A stretch of DNA of 64,000 bases from an uncultured Bacteroidales bacterium (GCA_905233685.1 CAJOEZ010000005.1:1-64000); one strand, 5' to 3'; shown: positions 47,401 through 56,823, numbered from the stretch's first letter. Notes: generated by a model not told the origin, from the sequence alone. A program made the numbers and translations.

Positions 47401-48931
47401 TCGTTTTGAGGAGACCTGAAACCACATCGCCCGAACTGATGCTGCGGATTCCACTTACAATTGACTTGACACCTGATGCGGTTGCCTTTGCACTATTGAT
47501 AGTCTTTTTTACTCGGTCAGCCAAGGTCTTTGCATCTTTCACTTTTTGTAATAGGCTTCCAAAGACTTCGCTGCTGTTGCTCGCCTCTTTGTTGATGACT
47601 TTTAAGCCGTCTTGCCCGAGACTTGCACCGCCTCCAATGTCAGTATGGCAACCTGGCAGAAAGATTTCAGTTCCGTTACCAGAAGCTATCGAACTCTCAA
47701 TGTCGGTAAGTGAGAAGTTGACACGGTTCTCGTCGAGGGCGCAAAAATGGATTACATCTTTTGCGTTTGTGGTGGCATAAAGTCCAAAGTCGTCGACATT
47801 GCGGTCGTGGTATTGCGACTTACCGTATTTTGAGAACTCAACGTTGCCGTTGATTTTAACGGCATCCGACACTGCAGTGTTCAGCGGGTCTCTCAGTATG
47901 CCGATGGAAGCCACGGTGTCGTAGATTCCCAACATTCGCACTTCTTTCTTCGTGAGGAGCGACGAAGCGTCATTTTCCTTTATTGGCAGGAAAGGTTTGG
48001 CCTTGCCCGTGAACAACAGATAGTCGTTGTTGGACACTTTTCCTTCGTTGTTGGGATCAACTATGTACGAGAAAATCCTTGCCGTAGCTGCGCCCCTGCT
48101 GAATCCGAACACATCAAAATGCATCCGTATTTCATCTACATCGGGCCTGTGATACATACCATAAATGTTGTTAATTTGCTGTACCATCTTACGGCATTTG
48201 GCAGACACACCCGTTGGCCCCACTCCAAAACCCAAGCCAACAATGTTGTCGACCGATCCATTAACATTGGCTGCTACGGTGACAGTTGAGTCGGCACCGC
48301 TGCCTTCAACGTAAACTCTATGATGATAGATTTTGTGCTTGTCGTCTTGTGGGTCAGTTTCTTCGCCAGTTGAATAGATGCTCCAAAGGATGCAAGGATT
48401 TGTATAGGTCGATCCCTGTGAAAACGATGCGGCGAGTGCCGAGTTGTGGAGAAAACTCTTTTCATCATACGAATTAGGGTCGGCTATTTTTTGGACTTTT
48501 TCCTTAAATAAGCCACCCATCTTGAAATTGATGGGATTGTCAGCATTATCGACTTCAACAGAAGAATAGGAATAAACGCTGTTGTTTGCGACGATTTCCT
48601 TTTCCAAATCGTTGTTGTTTGTCAATGAAGTTCCACCATACAATTGATCCAATTCACTTTTGTTGAACACCCCGCTTTGAGCGGTTTCCCAATGGCTTCT
48701 CGGTTTCGCAATAATTTCGTTTGCGTTATTATACCCCAGTCTCTTCAGTTTGTCAACGTGAGACTTGAACACCTTGTCGCGACGGAATTTCTGACCAATC
48801 ATGGCCTGCATCATATTATTATTGGTTCCGTCGAAAAAAACTCCAACATAGACATCAATTTTGAGGTTTTGTGTCTCGTCTGGGTCTTTCTTGGAAGGCT
48901 CTTCCGAATCTACATAATTACTTGTACCCAT
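44471..48931 (-). CDS. Giant DUF2235/Tle-like alpha/beta-hydrolase effector with long helical repeat region
   Basis: DVYVGVFFDGTNNN; MHFDVFGFSRGAATARIF (GxSxG); MLGIYDTVASIGI; LPGCHTDIGGGASLG; central helical repeats. Confidence 0.88.
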   Translation of the reverse strand: MGTSNYVDSEEPSKKDPDETQNLKIDVYVGVFFDGTNNNMMQAMIGQKFRRDKVFKSHVDKLKRLGYNNANEIIAKPRSHWETAQSGVFNKSELDQLYGGTSLTNNNDLEKEIVANNSVYSYSSVEVDNADNPINFKMGGLFKEKVQKIADPNSYDEKSFLHNSALAASFSQGSTYTNPCILWSIYSTGEETDPQDDKHKIYHHRVYVEGSGADSTVTVAANVNGSVDNIVGLGFGVGPTGVSAKCRKMVQQINNIYGMYHRPDVDEIRMHFDVFGFSRGAATARIFSYIVDPNNEGKVSNNDYLLFTGKAKPFLPIKENDASSLLTKKEVRMLGIYDTVASIGILRDPLNTAVSDAVKINGNVEFSKYGKSQYHDRNVDDFGLYATTNAKDVIHFCALDENRVNFSLTDIESSIASGNGTEIFLPGCHTDIGGGASLGQDGLKVINKEASNSSEVFGSLLQKVKDAKTLADRVKKTINSAKATASGVKSIVSGIRSISSGDVVSGLLKTMDGVTSSYEGVRQTVSDAHASVQILSDTLMDVEAEAGGDNGTTKPPKPSDLTDGANDFAKKDIVEHLADATGSKKLQNVAKQKDTLVKGGNILVDSIAKASEAAKGMFGGSKSKDEAPTEYDKIVETLDNADQTINSFMTVLNEINSATSSVSTMANAIKGIAKGKDSIDTSVADKIGKLIGISDKIIHECGNIKDDIALSKDTLETLRSLKDELTKENKLDGDQVLKANIDNMNDALDSVAKSLANCDTTISGVQTMLQGLESFQGHVNAIEGAHNLVHGIKTTYVGARDAIASISQTSTGIWNNMENLYQNTLQGFITPNAGSGQGSGQDLNNNLVNVASGLEGIDGSYNNLNANVKLAYEKLKEIGNEDFDSIKGIERSLSSVSTAIQSTVSALDNLKLMMDSTRKASSNLLGLGQNLTTAASKGNLFDGLASSIKKSFSGFVTPATGSGISSNLTNMATGLTDTVGNFNKTKVGLDAVGDSLKGLSSHNLHSVNGIMNAFTGVLGVINNSLHSLNDLKSMLESAKKTTSNTLGLGANMASAMTNGVAGIKKGLGSLAHPGNILKDYLTPDTGASSNVIGNMAGNIKNTLSGIDNIKSGYTKALTDAATAVAKVKGLKDADLHSVQGIAKALTDSASAIDSAIKAFKSVPSILDNIKQTSTNIMGLGKNLQHAFTKENGQFVIVNECSEFISNKCDEMKKTFNQAKETATMLKDLMTSEKPMLPKLEKKDLCFYNYYPCSEISNPTGSHGLLPVSLDSLKALGWVDANTGIETEQKWLDGRAKKETLAKGDTVVIEGTKAFGIKRFNNIGIYKYVYPGYSNITLKLMFDWCKKIANTIFKPLNEMRYAIPADLNPFFGQIEQSCLHSKGRFFCVPRYEDIYRKVRLKYLHFSMNQQLLSPADNTLVNGPSIALVGNKYVIIRRIYIGKEGSPTAGSDDSHSGQLKYLYNYYGNEGILKEFDFGVTNAIVSNNH

Positions 48932-48964
48932 ATAGTCAGCCTTTTCTGCGAGTTAGGTATTCAG

Positions 48965-49195
48965 CTAAAACAATGAAATGATATCCAATGCTTCAAATCC
49001 CGTTATCTCTACAGCTATATTTTTTTCAGCATCATAAAGATACACAAATGGGAAACCTGTAAAAGAATTCTCTGGGAATTGAAATAAGTAAGCATCATGA
49101 CCTTTATAACGGCCCAACCACTTAAAACTATCACCGTAAAGCTTTATTAAATCCTTAGCAATTTCAATGACGGCTTGTGGAATACTCTCTTTCAT
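48965..49195 (-). CDS. Small protein, candidate immunity to the PAAR-papain-fold effector
   Basis: 76 aa, directly downstream of the effector gene: KWLGRYKGHDAYLFQFPENSFTGFPFVYLYDAEKNIAVEITGFEALDIISLF. Confidence 0.6.
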   Translation of the reverse strand: MKESIPQAVIEIAKDLIKLYGDSFKWLGRYKGHDAYLFQFPENSFTGFPFVYLYDAEKNIAVEITGFEALDIISLF

Positions 49196-49207
49196 AGCAC
49201 TATATTA

Positions 49208-50659
49208 TTAATCAAAAAGCGAGGCATAATCTGGATTCAGCAACTTGTCATCTACACGAAGGATTCCTTCTTCACCTGAAGGTTGAGCTACAAGTTTCAG
49301 GTTTCCATCTGAAGAAATCAACAAGTCGTCAATGCTTCTTCTGCCATCTTGGGTTTTCCCACTGTTGTATACCTGAGGTTCAATGTAATATAGTTTACCG
49401 TCTTTGTCACGTTGCAAGATAGTCGCATGTCCACCACCACCATTCCATCGTAATGCAATCGTATAAACTCCTTCTTCAGCACAAGTTTCATCAAAGTATT
49501 TCTTGTAATCTTCAATGGTCATGCTTTCAATATTGTTGTCTTTCATCCATTTTTCAGTTCTGATAGGTTTGGCCTTGGTGCCATCGGCATTATTCCACAT
49601 ATCAAATGGATGATAAGAGACATCGTTGTTCAAAGAGCCAGCCACATTACCTTTTGCTTTGACATCAAATCCCATGAGTCGCAAAGCGTAGGCGGCAGAA
49701 CACGTAGCACAATTCACGGTATACTCTCTCTTATAGTCTGGGTTCCGCTTACAACGAGTCAAACTGTCTTTTATCGCACGAGCATTTTCGGGTAAATCGC
49801 TTTCCAAATACACCTTACCTTCATAATAATACAAGTCGCCATCAGGAGCACTTATGTACTCATAAGTGTAGTTCGGATTAGCATTCTGCTTGTCGGCTTG
49901 CGCAATGCTCATCTTGTTGCCCTTTTGGATGTTCAATCTTTTTTCAAGCTCAACATTGTTCTTTACGGCAGCCATTTTGTCCTCAAAAGAAAAACTCTTC
50001 GGACAATCCAAAACCATCTTTGCAACTTTGACCAACTTGTTAACATCTGTTTCTCCTGGAATAAGTTTCATCACATCTTTTACCGCAGATTTTTGTTCTT
50101 GAGAAAGCGATTGTACCCAAACTGTGGTTTTGCTCACATCAACAGGAGTCGCTTTTTTGAGGATTGTCGTTTCCGATGATTGTGTATCTGTGTTTGGTTG
50201 AACGCTTTCAGCATCGCCAAACTCAAAATCGCCGAAGGTGTAATCAGTTTTTCCCTTCTTCTGCACATACTGCGTCCCTTCGCTCACCTGTCCATCCGTA
50301 ACAAGACTAATCGTCCCGCCCCACATGCATTGACATTTGCAGGATTTCAATAAGGCAGGTTGCCCTTTGATGAGATAGTCCATCTTGCCGCCCATCCACG
50401 GTATGGGGGTGTTGTGTGCGCACGGCATGGGCGTGAGATGACCATGATTGGCTGCCGTAGCCGAGGCTGTGGCTGGGTATCCCAACGAGCGGCAAAGCCC
50501 GAACGGCGCCAAGTTGACCATCGACTTATGGTCGCTAATATTGGCCATCGGTGGTCCGGTCAAATTGACGGTGCGCGAAGGCAGCACTGTCAATCTGGCT
50601 GTGCTGGTGCCCATCGTGCAACGCATCGTCGCTCCCGAACAGACGTAGGAATCTGACAT
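49208..50659 (-). CDS. PAAR-like (DUF4280) protein fused to a papain-fold (Tox-PL-like) toxin domain
   Basis: N-terminus VCSGATMRCTMGTSTARLTVLPSRTVNLTGPPMANISDHKSMVNLAPFGLCRSLGYPAT...PIPWMGGKMDYLIKGQPALLKSCKCQCMWGG; C-terminus VNCATCSAAYALRLMGFDVKAKGN...GGGGHATILQRDKDGKLYYIEPQ. Confidence 0.88.
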   Translation of the reverse strand: MSDSYVCSGATMRCTMGTSTARLTVLPSRTVNLTGPPMANISDHKSMVNLAPFGLCRSLGYPATASATAANHGHLTPMPCAHNTPIPWMGGKMDYLIKGQPALLKSCKCQCMWGGTISLVTDGQVSEGTQYVQKKGKTDYTFGDFEFGDAESVQPNTDTQSSETTILKKATPVDVSKTTVWVQSLSQEQKSAVKDVMKLIPGETDVNKLVKVAKMVLDCPKSFSFEDKMAAVKNNVELEKRLNIQKGNKMSIAQADKQNANPNYTYEYISAPDGDLYYYEGKVYLESDLPENARAIKDSLTRCKRNPDYKREYTVNCATCSAAYALRLMGFDVKAKGNVAGSLNNDVSYHPFDMWNNADGTKAKPIRTEKWMKDNNIESMTIEDYKKYFDETCAEEGVYTIALRWNGGGGHATILQRDKDGKLYYIEPQVYNSGKTQDGRRSIDDLLISSDGNLKLVAQPSGEEGILRVDDKLLNPDYASLFD

Positions 50660-50660
50660 G

Positions 50661-51890
50661 TTATCTTAAAGTATAGACAAGACCGGCTTGTAAATTCGGG
50701 ATGAACAGCCTGCCGTCATATTTTAATAATCCACCAGTAAAGAGCGGGTTGTCTTTGTCATCAGTTGTGCATGTGAATGTACCTGTCTTCATGATGGGAT
50801 AATCCAGCTTGGCTCCAACATTGAACAACAAGGAAGAGCCCAAGGGAACGTATGCACCAAAAGCGGCATTTCCCCACAGATTGAATCTTTTGTCAGGTGT
50901 TGCGGTCTGGCTGCCCTCGCCTCCGTTGTTGAAGAAGCCCAGTTCTTCGATGTCTTCAAAGGTAACGTTCCAGTTTTGATAATATCCCTGCTTTGTGTAA
51001 CTGCCATTGGCCAGTTTTGCGGAGAGTATGAATGAAGGCGTTACCCCTATTTTGGCATACACCGATACCTTGTCTTTGGAAGGCTGTCCTATGCAAAGAC
51101 GAACAGGAATTTCCACACAGTTCATGGTGAGTTTTTCGGTAAGGTCTTTATATATGGCTTCGTAGTCACAATGATCAATATCGGTTGCACTTATTGGATA
51201 ATCAGAAGCGAAGGAAGCCGCCATTGGGAGGCTACGGAAGCCCACGCCTGCCTCGATGGAGATGGGAAAGCTTTCGGTTAGACGACCGGTGCCAAAATAA
51301 ATGGTCGCCTGCTTGTTCCAAGTGAGTGCCTTTTCCCAAGGATTGCTGAGGCCACTGCTTGATAAGAGGACACTCCCCATGTTGGCCTCAACACCGACGA
51401 TGGGTGACTTGGCCGAACGGTTCTTGTTTTGGCTGAGTTGGAGGTTGACGGCTTTGATGGAGTCCAATTGCCTCTTCAACTTGTCATTCTCAGCTTTCGC
51501 ATCATTCAATTGGGCGTTCAAATCACCAATCTGTTCGTTCAACTGGTCAATTTCGCTTTGTTTCTCGTTGAGTTGGTTGTTTAGGGCGGCAAATTGGTCG
51601 GAATTGTCTGCGTTTTTCAGCTGCTCGTTGAGGTTGCCTATTGTCTTGTTGGCCTTGTTCAGCTGATACTGCAAGTCGTTGATGCTGTTTTGCTTGTTTT
51701 TGTTCTCGGCGTTCAACTCGTCCACCAATTGGTATTTCACCGATTCGATGTAGTCTTGCGTAGCACCTTTGTAATATTGTACTTCGATGCGTTTTTTGTC
51801 CTTGGTCGTGCCTTTGATAGTTTGAAGTTGTTGGCCCCATGCTACGTAGGCCATGAATGTTGCGGCAATGATGAGAAATGTCTTTTTCAT
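50661..51890 (-). CDS. Secreted coiled-coil plus outer-membrane beta-barrel-like protein
   Basis: Signal MKKTFLIIAATFMAYVAWG; heptad-rich LNEQLKNADNSDQFAALNNQLNEKQSEIDQLNEQ; C-terminal barrel-like region. Confidence 0.7.
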   Translation of the reverse strand: MKKTFLIIAATFMAYVAWGQQLQTIKGTTKDKKRIEVQYYKGATQDYIESVKYQLVDELNAENKNKQNSINDLQYQLNKANKTIGNLNEQLKNADNSDQFAALNNQLNEKQSEIDQLNEQIGDLNAQLNDAKAENDKLKRQLDSIKAVNLQLSQNKNRSAKSPIVGVEANMGSVLLSSSGLSNPWEKALTWNKQATIYFGTGRLTESFPISIEAGVGFRSLPMAASFASDYPISATDIDHCDYEAIYKDLTEKLTMNCVEIPVRLCIGQPSKDKVSVYAKIGVTPSFILSAKLANGSYTKQGYYQNWNVTFEDIEELGFFNNGGEGSQTATPDKRFNLWGNAAFGAYVPLGSSLLFNVGAKLDYPIMKTGTFTCTTDDKDNPLFTGGLLKYDGRLFIPNLQAGLVYTLR

Positions 51891-51929
51891 AGGATTATTG
51901 GATTTTTAAATTTTACATTATTGTTAAGT

Positions 51930-54230
51930 TTATTGAATGATGAGTTTGCATACCTTCGTGTAGCCTTCGCTGTCGGTGAGGTAGGCCACATAAACGCCTT
52001 GAGGCAGGCTGATGCCGATGGTGGCCTGGTCGTCGGTCAACGTTTGGGTGTGGAGCAGTCGTCCGTCAGTAGAAAAGATGTTGAGCCGGGCTTGACCGTC
52101 GCAACCTTTCTCAACCACTATGTTGCTGTCTCTATACGACGGGTTGGGATAGATGCGCAGATGTCTACTTTGGTTCACTGAATATGGGTTGCTAATACGG
52201 AAACAATCGTCGCCGAGACTAAGTTTGACAGTGTAAACACCTTCATCCAAACCGCCTTTTTGATAGTAATACTGGTCTGTTGCGCCAGGAATCTCGTTAT
52301 CGTCCCTATACCACTGGTACTGATATGTGTCCGCAGGATTAGGATAAACAAGAATCAGAATAACAGAATCGTTACCTGTTGTATGGTGGTATTTGGGTAC
52401 GATTGTTTGCAGGTCTTCGATGCAAGCGTTTACAGTGATGGTCTTGCTGCTACTAGCGGAACATCTGGTTGTTTTGTCGGTGACAGTTACCGAAATCTGT
52501 TGTTCGCCAGTAGTTTTCCAGGTCACCTTAACGTGGTTCTCAGTACTGATAGTGGAGGCTTGTTCGTCTGAAACGTTCCAATCGAATGAATAGTTGTCAT
52601 AGTTATTATCACCATCAATGGTTACTTCATATTCGACTTCTTGATCTACGCTTGCGCTCTCGTTTCCTTCTATGTTCAATTCTCCCACGCTGTTCACAGT
52701 GATTTGGACGATGTTGCTGTCCCATTCGAAAGAATACCATCGGTAATGGTATCGTAAATACCAGCCATTGTAACTGGCATCAAGAGGTTGGTTGTCATAA
52801 GGGATAAAGTTACCGAAATCGAAATCTGATGATAATTGCCACTCTCCTCCTATTAATGGATTTTCCAATGTGAGTGATTCACCTGAGCAAATGGGGTCTG
52901 GTTCTTTGATGATTGGAGAGAAGATGGCCTCAAGAGTGGCATTGCCGTTTACTACAATTTGGCGCGGATTGTCTGTGTTACCATCTTCCCATTTTTCAAA
53001 CTCATAGCCTTCTTCGGGTATGGCTTCTAAAGTGGCCACTTCTTCACAATGGAAATTGTTGTCTCCTCCCGTCACACTACCCCATTCTTCATTGTTTGAA
53101 TTCCCAATGATAGTGTAATCTTCTAATTCGAAAATGGCAGTATAATTGTTGGTTTCTCCCACTATAAACTCTAACGGGTTGCTTGTTGTGCCATCATTCC
53201 ATTGTTTAAAACGATAACATTCTTCTGGAATTGCAGTCAAGGTGGCTGTTTGACCAATTTCTTGTGAACCTCCAATTGTAATATTTCCTGCTCCTTGAGG
53301 GAGGACTGAATAGTTGATAATTCCATTGTTGATTTTGAATTCGGCAGTCAAAGCATAATCTCTATCAATGGGAATAACATATTGGGAATTGTATGAAACG
53401 ACTTCACCATTATTGTCTTTCCAATATTCAAATGAATAGTTGGGCTTGGGATCTGCCTGTAATGTAATACTGTCAACATTGGTGTCAAAATAATTGTCAA
53501 AATATGTCCAACAGTGGCCGTTATAAATAATGTATCCGCTTCCTTCAGGAGAAACATCCGCTCTGATGTGATATTGAATGAGATACGTTGCACTGGCAGT
53601 ATCACTATTATTCCAGTTCTCTTTTATGCCAACGGCTTTTAGGGTGGTTGTTCTGTCTATGAGAATTTCTTCATTGAGTTCATATACGGCACTACTGTCA
53701 TTTGGGTCTTCTCCATTCGTGGTGTAATAGATTATCGCCCCCTCTGTGTCACAGTTTATTGACACCGTTTGCTGACCATGATATGTCCCTTCTGGAAGTG
53801 TGAATTGTGGTATGGCAACTGCACCATTGACAATGCCGATACATTGTATTTCCTTCGTTTCAACATCTTCTGAGGCAATAACAATGGTGTCTTCGTAAGT
53901 GCTAGCCAACAGATTGTCATTCATGCGAACAAAGACCTCAACTTGATTTCCAAGTGCTGATAATTCGTCTAAAGTAAAACTGATGGAGTTTTCAAAACCT
54001 TCATTTGGGCTTTTTGATAACTGAAACTTCAGATTGAGTTGATTTTGATTAAAGAATGATATATGCAGCGAATCGAGTAATTCATCGTGGGTAACAATAA
54101 AGGACTGTATAGATGCCCCATGCCCTTCTGCATATTCAAATGAAAGAGTGTCGGGAAACACTTCGATGCTTTGAGCCTTAACCATACATGGTAGGAGTAA
54201 TGCTGCAAATAATAGTAAATGTCTTTTCAT
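51930..54230 (-). CDS. Secreted multidomain protein (CHB_HEX-like, InlB-B-like repeats, T9SS type A sorting domain)
   Basis: Signal MKRHLLLFAALLLPCMVKAQ; TEGAIIYYTTNGEDPNDSSAVYELNEEILIDRTTTLKAVGIKENW; YSFEYWKDNNGE/YRFKQWNDG/YEFEKWEDG units; C-terminal LRIYPNPSYRDSNIVVEKG...GVYVAYLTDSEGYTKVCKLIIQ. Confidence 0.82.
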   Translation of the reverse strand: MKRHLLLFAALLLPCMVKAQSIEVFPDTLSFEYAEGHGASIQSFIVTHDELLDSLHISFFNQNQLNLKFQLSKSPNEGFENSISFTLDELSALGNQVEVFVRMNDNLLASTYEDTIVIASEDVETKEIQCIGIVNGAVAIPQFTLPEGTYHGQQTVSINCDTEGAIIYYTTNGEDPNDSSAVYELNEEILIDRTTTLKAVGIKENWNNSDTASATYLIQYHIRADVSPEGSGYIIYNGHCWTYFDNYFDTNVDSITLQADPKPNYSFEYWKDNNGEVVSYNSQYVIPIDRDYALTAEFKINNGIINYSVLPQGAGNITIGGSQEIGQTATLTAIPEECYRFKQWNDGTTSNPLEFIVGETNNYTAIFELEDYTIIGNSNNEEWGSVTGGDNNFHCEEVATLEAIPEEGYEFEKWEDGNTDNPRQIVVNGNATLEAIFSPIIKEPDPICSGESLTLENPLIGGEWQLSSDFDFGNFIPYDNQPLDASYNGWYLRYHYRWYSFEWDSNIVQITVNSVGELNIEGNESASVDQEVEYEVTIDGDNNYDNYSFDWNVSDEQASTISTENHVKVTWKTTGEQQISVTVTDKTTRCSASSSKTITVNACIEDLQTIVPKYHHTTGNDSVILILVYPNPADTYQYQWYRDDNEIPGATDQYYYQKGGLDEGVYTVKLSLGDDCFRISNPYSVNQSRHLRIYPNPSYRDSNIVVEKGCDGQARLNIFSTDGRLLHTQTLTDDQATIGISLPQGVYVAYLTDSEGYTKVCKLIIQ

Positions 54231-54251
54231 CAGTTATAGTTTTTTTGGTTA

Positions 54252-56300
54252 TTAATTCACTTTTACGATACCAGCTTTGATGTCAATTTTGCTACCGGCG
54301 TTGAGAGCCATTTCGTTTTCGGCCTTGGCGTGGTGTGTCTTGGAGTATTCTAGCAACTGGTCTTTGGCTTCTTCACGGATGTTCTCCGCCGTGAGTTGCA
54401 GTTTGTGTTCAATCTGCTCATCCTTGTTGTCACCGATCTTCACAAACTGGTTCTCGCTTACTGAGAGTGAGTCGTTGCGGTCAATATTAGTTGTTCGGTC
54501 ATTGCCGGCATGTTCACGGATGTCATTATCGGCCGTGCGCTGCATGTCGTTATCGGCGGCAAGGAACATGTCGTTGTTCGCGGTCTCTGAGATGTCATGA
54601 TCAGCCGTAGCGGTAATGTCGTGTCCGGCATGCATGATGATGTCGTTCTTGGCATACAACTCGATATTGCCTGTCGATTCCAACTTGATGAGTTTCTGGT
54701 CGGTGGAGAAGGTGAGGATGTAGTTGTTTTTCTGGTTGTCGTATATCCTGATGTAGCCGTCATTGCCCTCGTCGTGGATTTCTATGGTGTGTCCGTTGCG
54801 AGTACGTATGGCTTTGATGGGGTTGTCGCTGTTACCGTTGGGAACCCAAGCGGGGTCGGGGTCGCCCATGCCATTGTACAAAGTGCCTTTCACGTATGGC
54901 CTCTCAGCATTGCCTCCCTCAAAGTCTATCATTACTTCTTCATCAATTTCAGGAATGAAGCTGAAGCCTTTACCGCCTCCAGCATAGGGCTGGGCAATGC
55001 GGAGCCACGGAGTTTTCATCTCCGAGTCAAGCTGCGCCTGCCAGTCAAATTGCACGCGGATGCGTCCCAAATCCATCGGGTCTTCGTTGTCGGTTACCTT
55101 GGCACGACAAGAAGGTGCTACAGGATAGACATCGCTATTAATATAAGGTGGATAGTCGCATGCCGAAGGAATGCCCACAAAATGGTTGCTGTAGATTTCA
55201 TCGGCGGAGAAGGTGTGAACCAGTTCGGTGATGAGGATTTCGTATTGTTCCACATCACTTTTCAGGCTGAAGATATTGTCGGTAATGTAATTGTCGACGA
55301 TAATCAGCGTGGAGCCGATTTTGAGTTTCGAGCAGTAGGTGTTGCCCGAATAGACAAGCATTTCGGCTTTTTCTCCACGGGCTTGTGTTTTGGTAGAGAC
55401 ATTCAGGATGGTTTCTCGGCCGTCGTTGTCGGCGAAGCCGCCTGAATGAAGGTTTTGAAGGGTTTGTTTCGTGAAACAGTTTTGGGAGGCTTCGAAGGCA
55501 CTGTCTCCCAATTCATTATACGGGCGTTGCATTTCGCTGAGTCCGTCTTTCATGGTGGATTGGTATGCGTTGTAGGAAGAAGTCACATGATTGAATGCCA
55601 CAGGTTGCATCCTCAAGTCCATATTATAGGAAGGAATGTCCTTGCCGGGATAATTGAGCCTGACGACATCTTGTTCTTTCAGTTGTCCGAATACCATTTT
55701 GGTGCCGTCGTTATAAAGCCATTCCCCGTAGCGGCGAGCCAGCCTTTGCAGAAACTGGTAATTGGTCTCATTGTATTGCACGCAATATTCGATAGACTCT
55801 TTAAACCGGGCGTCTATTTCCGGCTGGATTTGTGAACTATAGTCGTCAACAACATCATTGACGATGTCATTGAGCGTGTTTTCCTCAAACGACTTGCAGT
55901 TGGGGTTATCGTCCAAAAGCGCTTCCCAACTTCTTGCCTCAACATCAACAGTATACATGGTTCCCCGCCTGCTGCCTGATGCAGAGAAGATGACCCCTCG
56001 GAAACTGATTTCAGCGGTTTTTTCTTGGTTCAACAAAAAGGAAAGGTTTTCGACATTATCGGTTTCAAGGCTGAGGGTGATTTCCTTACCTATGAGTTGT
56101 CCGCACACGGCAAACTTGGTCTCATTGATACTCTCTTCTGGAACCTTGTGCATGCTGAAACTGAGCGTGTTATAGGTTAGAAGACTTTGGTATAGGGTAA
56201 AATTGTCAAGTCGCCACTTGGTATCGTCAAGCGGAATGTAGAAACCAGAAGAAGGGTTTCCATCAATGTTTACGGTTATGTTTTTGACTGAGATTGACAT
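54252..56300 (-). CDS. tssI: VgrG/TssI spike protein
   Basis: NYQFLQRLARRYGEWLYNDG; DLGRIRVQFDWQAQLDSEMKTPWLRIAQPYAGGGKGFSFIPEIDEEVMIDFEGGNAERPYVKGTLYNG; C-terminal beta-helix-like repeat (DITATADHDISETANNDMFLAADNDMQRTADNDI). Confidence 0.95.
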   Translation of the reverse strand: MSISVKNITVNIDGNPSSGFYIPLDDTKWRLDNFTLYQSLLTYNTLSFSMHKVPEESINETKFAVCGQLIGKEITLSLETDNVENLSFLLNQEKTAEISFRGVIFSASGSRRGTMYTVDVEARSWEALLDDNPNCKSFEENTLNDIVNDVVDDYSSQIQPEIDARFKESIEYCVQYNETNYQFLQRLARRYGEWLYNDGTKMVFGQLKEQDVVRLNYPGKDIPSYNMDLRMQPVAFNHVTSSYNAYQSTMKDGLSEMQRPYNELGDSAFEASQNCFTKQTLQNLHSGGFADNDGRETILNVSTKTQARGEKAEMLVYSGNTYCSKLKIGSTLIIVDNYITDNIFSLKSDVEQYEILITELVHTFSADEIYSNHFVGIPSACDYPPYINSDVYPVAPSCRAKVTDNEDPMDLGRIRVQFDWQAQLDSEMKTPWLRIAQPYAGGGKGFSFIPEIDEEVMIDFEGGNAERPYVKGTLYNGMGDPDPAWVPNGNSDNPIKAIRTRNGHTIEIHDEGNDGYIRIYDNQKNNYILTFSTDQKLIKLESTGNIELYAKNDIIMHAGHDITATADHDISETANNDMFLAADNDMQRTADNDIREHAGNDRTTNIDRNDSLSVSENQFVKIGDNKDEQIEHKLQLTAENIREEAKDQLLEYSKTHHAKAENEMALNAGSKIDIKAGIVKVN

Positions 56301-56303
56301 GGT

Positions 56304-56750
56304 TTACGTCCATTCGTTGGTAAATGTAGCTTTGTCGATGCTGTTGTTGCTGCCTCGACTGACGACTGAATGCTCATTTCTTCCAATACATATAGTCTGT
56401 GCACTGATGGTGACAGTGGTATACATCAGCTTGCTGTCATTGTCATTGAAATAGTCTTTGAGTTCGATGCAATAGGCGTTTTTGAATTCAACAGTCTTGT
56501 AACTTTGCTTGTTATCGTTAGAGTAGACGATGAATTTGAAAAATCCGGATTGCACTTCGGTTTTATTGAACATCCATTTATAAAAGAAAAGGTCTTCGTT
56601 GCTGGTGGAAGGCATTACGAAGGTGATGGTGCCGCCTTGAGGACGCGAAACGGGCTTGCCTGTCTCGTCAATGGATTGGTGAAACTCGTAGGCGCATTCC
56701 ACTACGCCGTAAGTTTTTTCACCTATGGTTAAGCTGCCTTGGAGTGCCAT
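56304..56750 (-). CDS. tssD: Hcp/TssD-like tube protein (second paralogue)
   Basis: MALQGSLTIGEKTYGVVECAYEFHQSIDETGKPVSRPQGGTITFVMPS... Start ATG 56748-56750 rather than the ORF-track start. Confidence 0.82.
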   Translation of the reverse strand: MALQGSLTIGEKTYGVVECAYEFHQSIDETGKPVSRPQGGTITFVMPSTSNEDLFFYKWMFNKTEVQSGFFKFIVYSNDNKQSYKTVEFKNAYCIELKDYFNDNDSKLMYTTVTISAQTICIGRNEHSVVSRGSNNSIDKATFTNEWT

Positions 56751-56823
56751 GTTGTTAAGATTAAGCAGGAGTCCTTTGGGGGAAGAGTTTCCTCCTCCCC
56801 AAAAGGATGCTCCTAATGATTGA

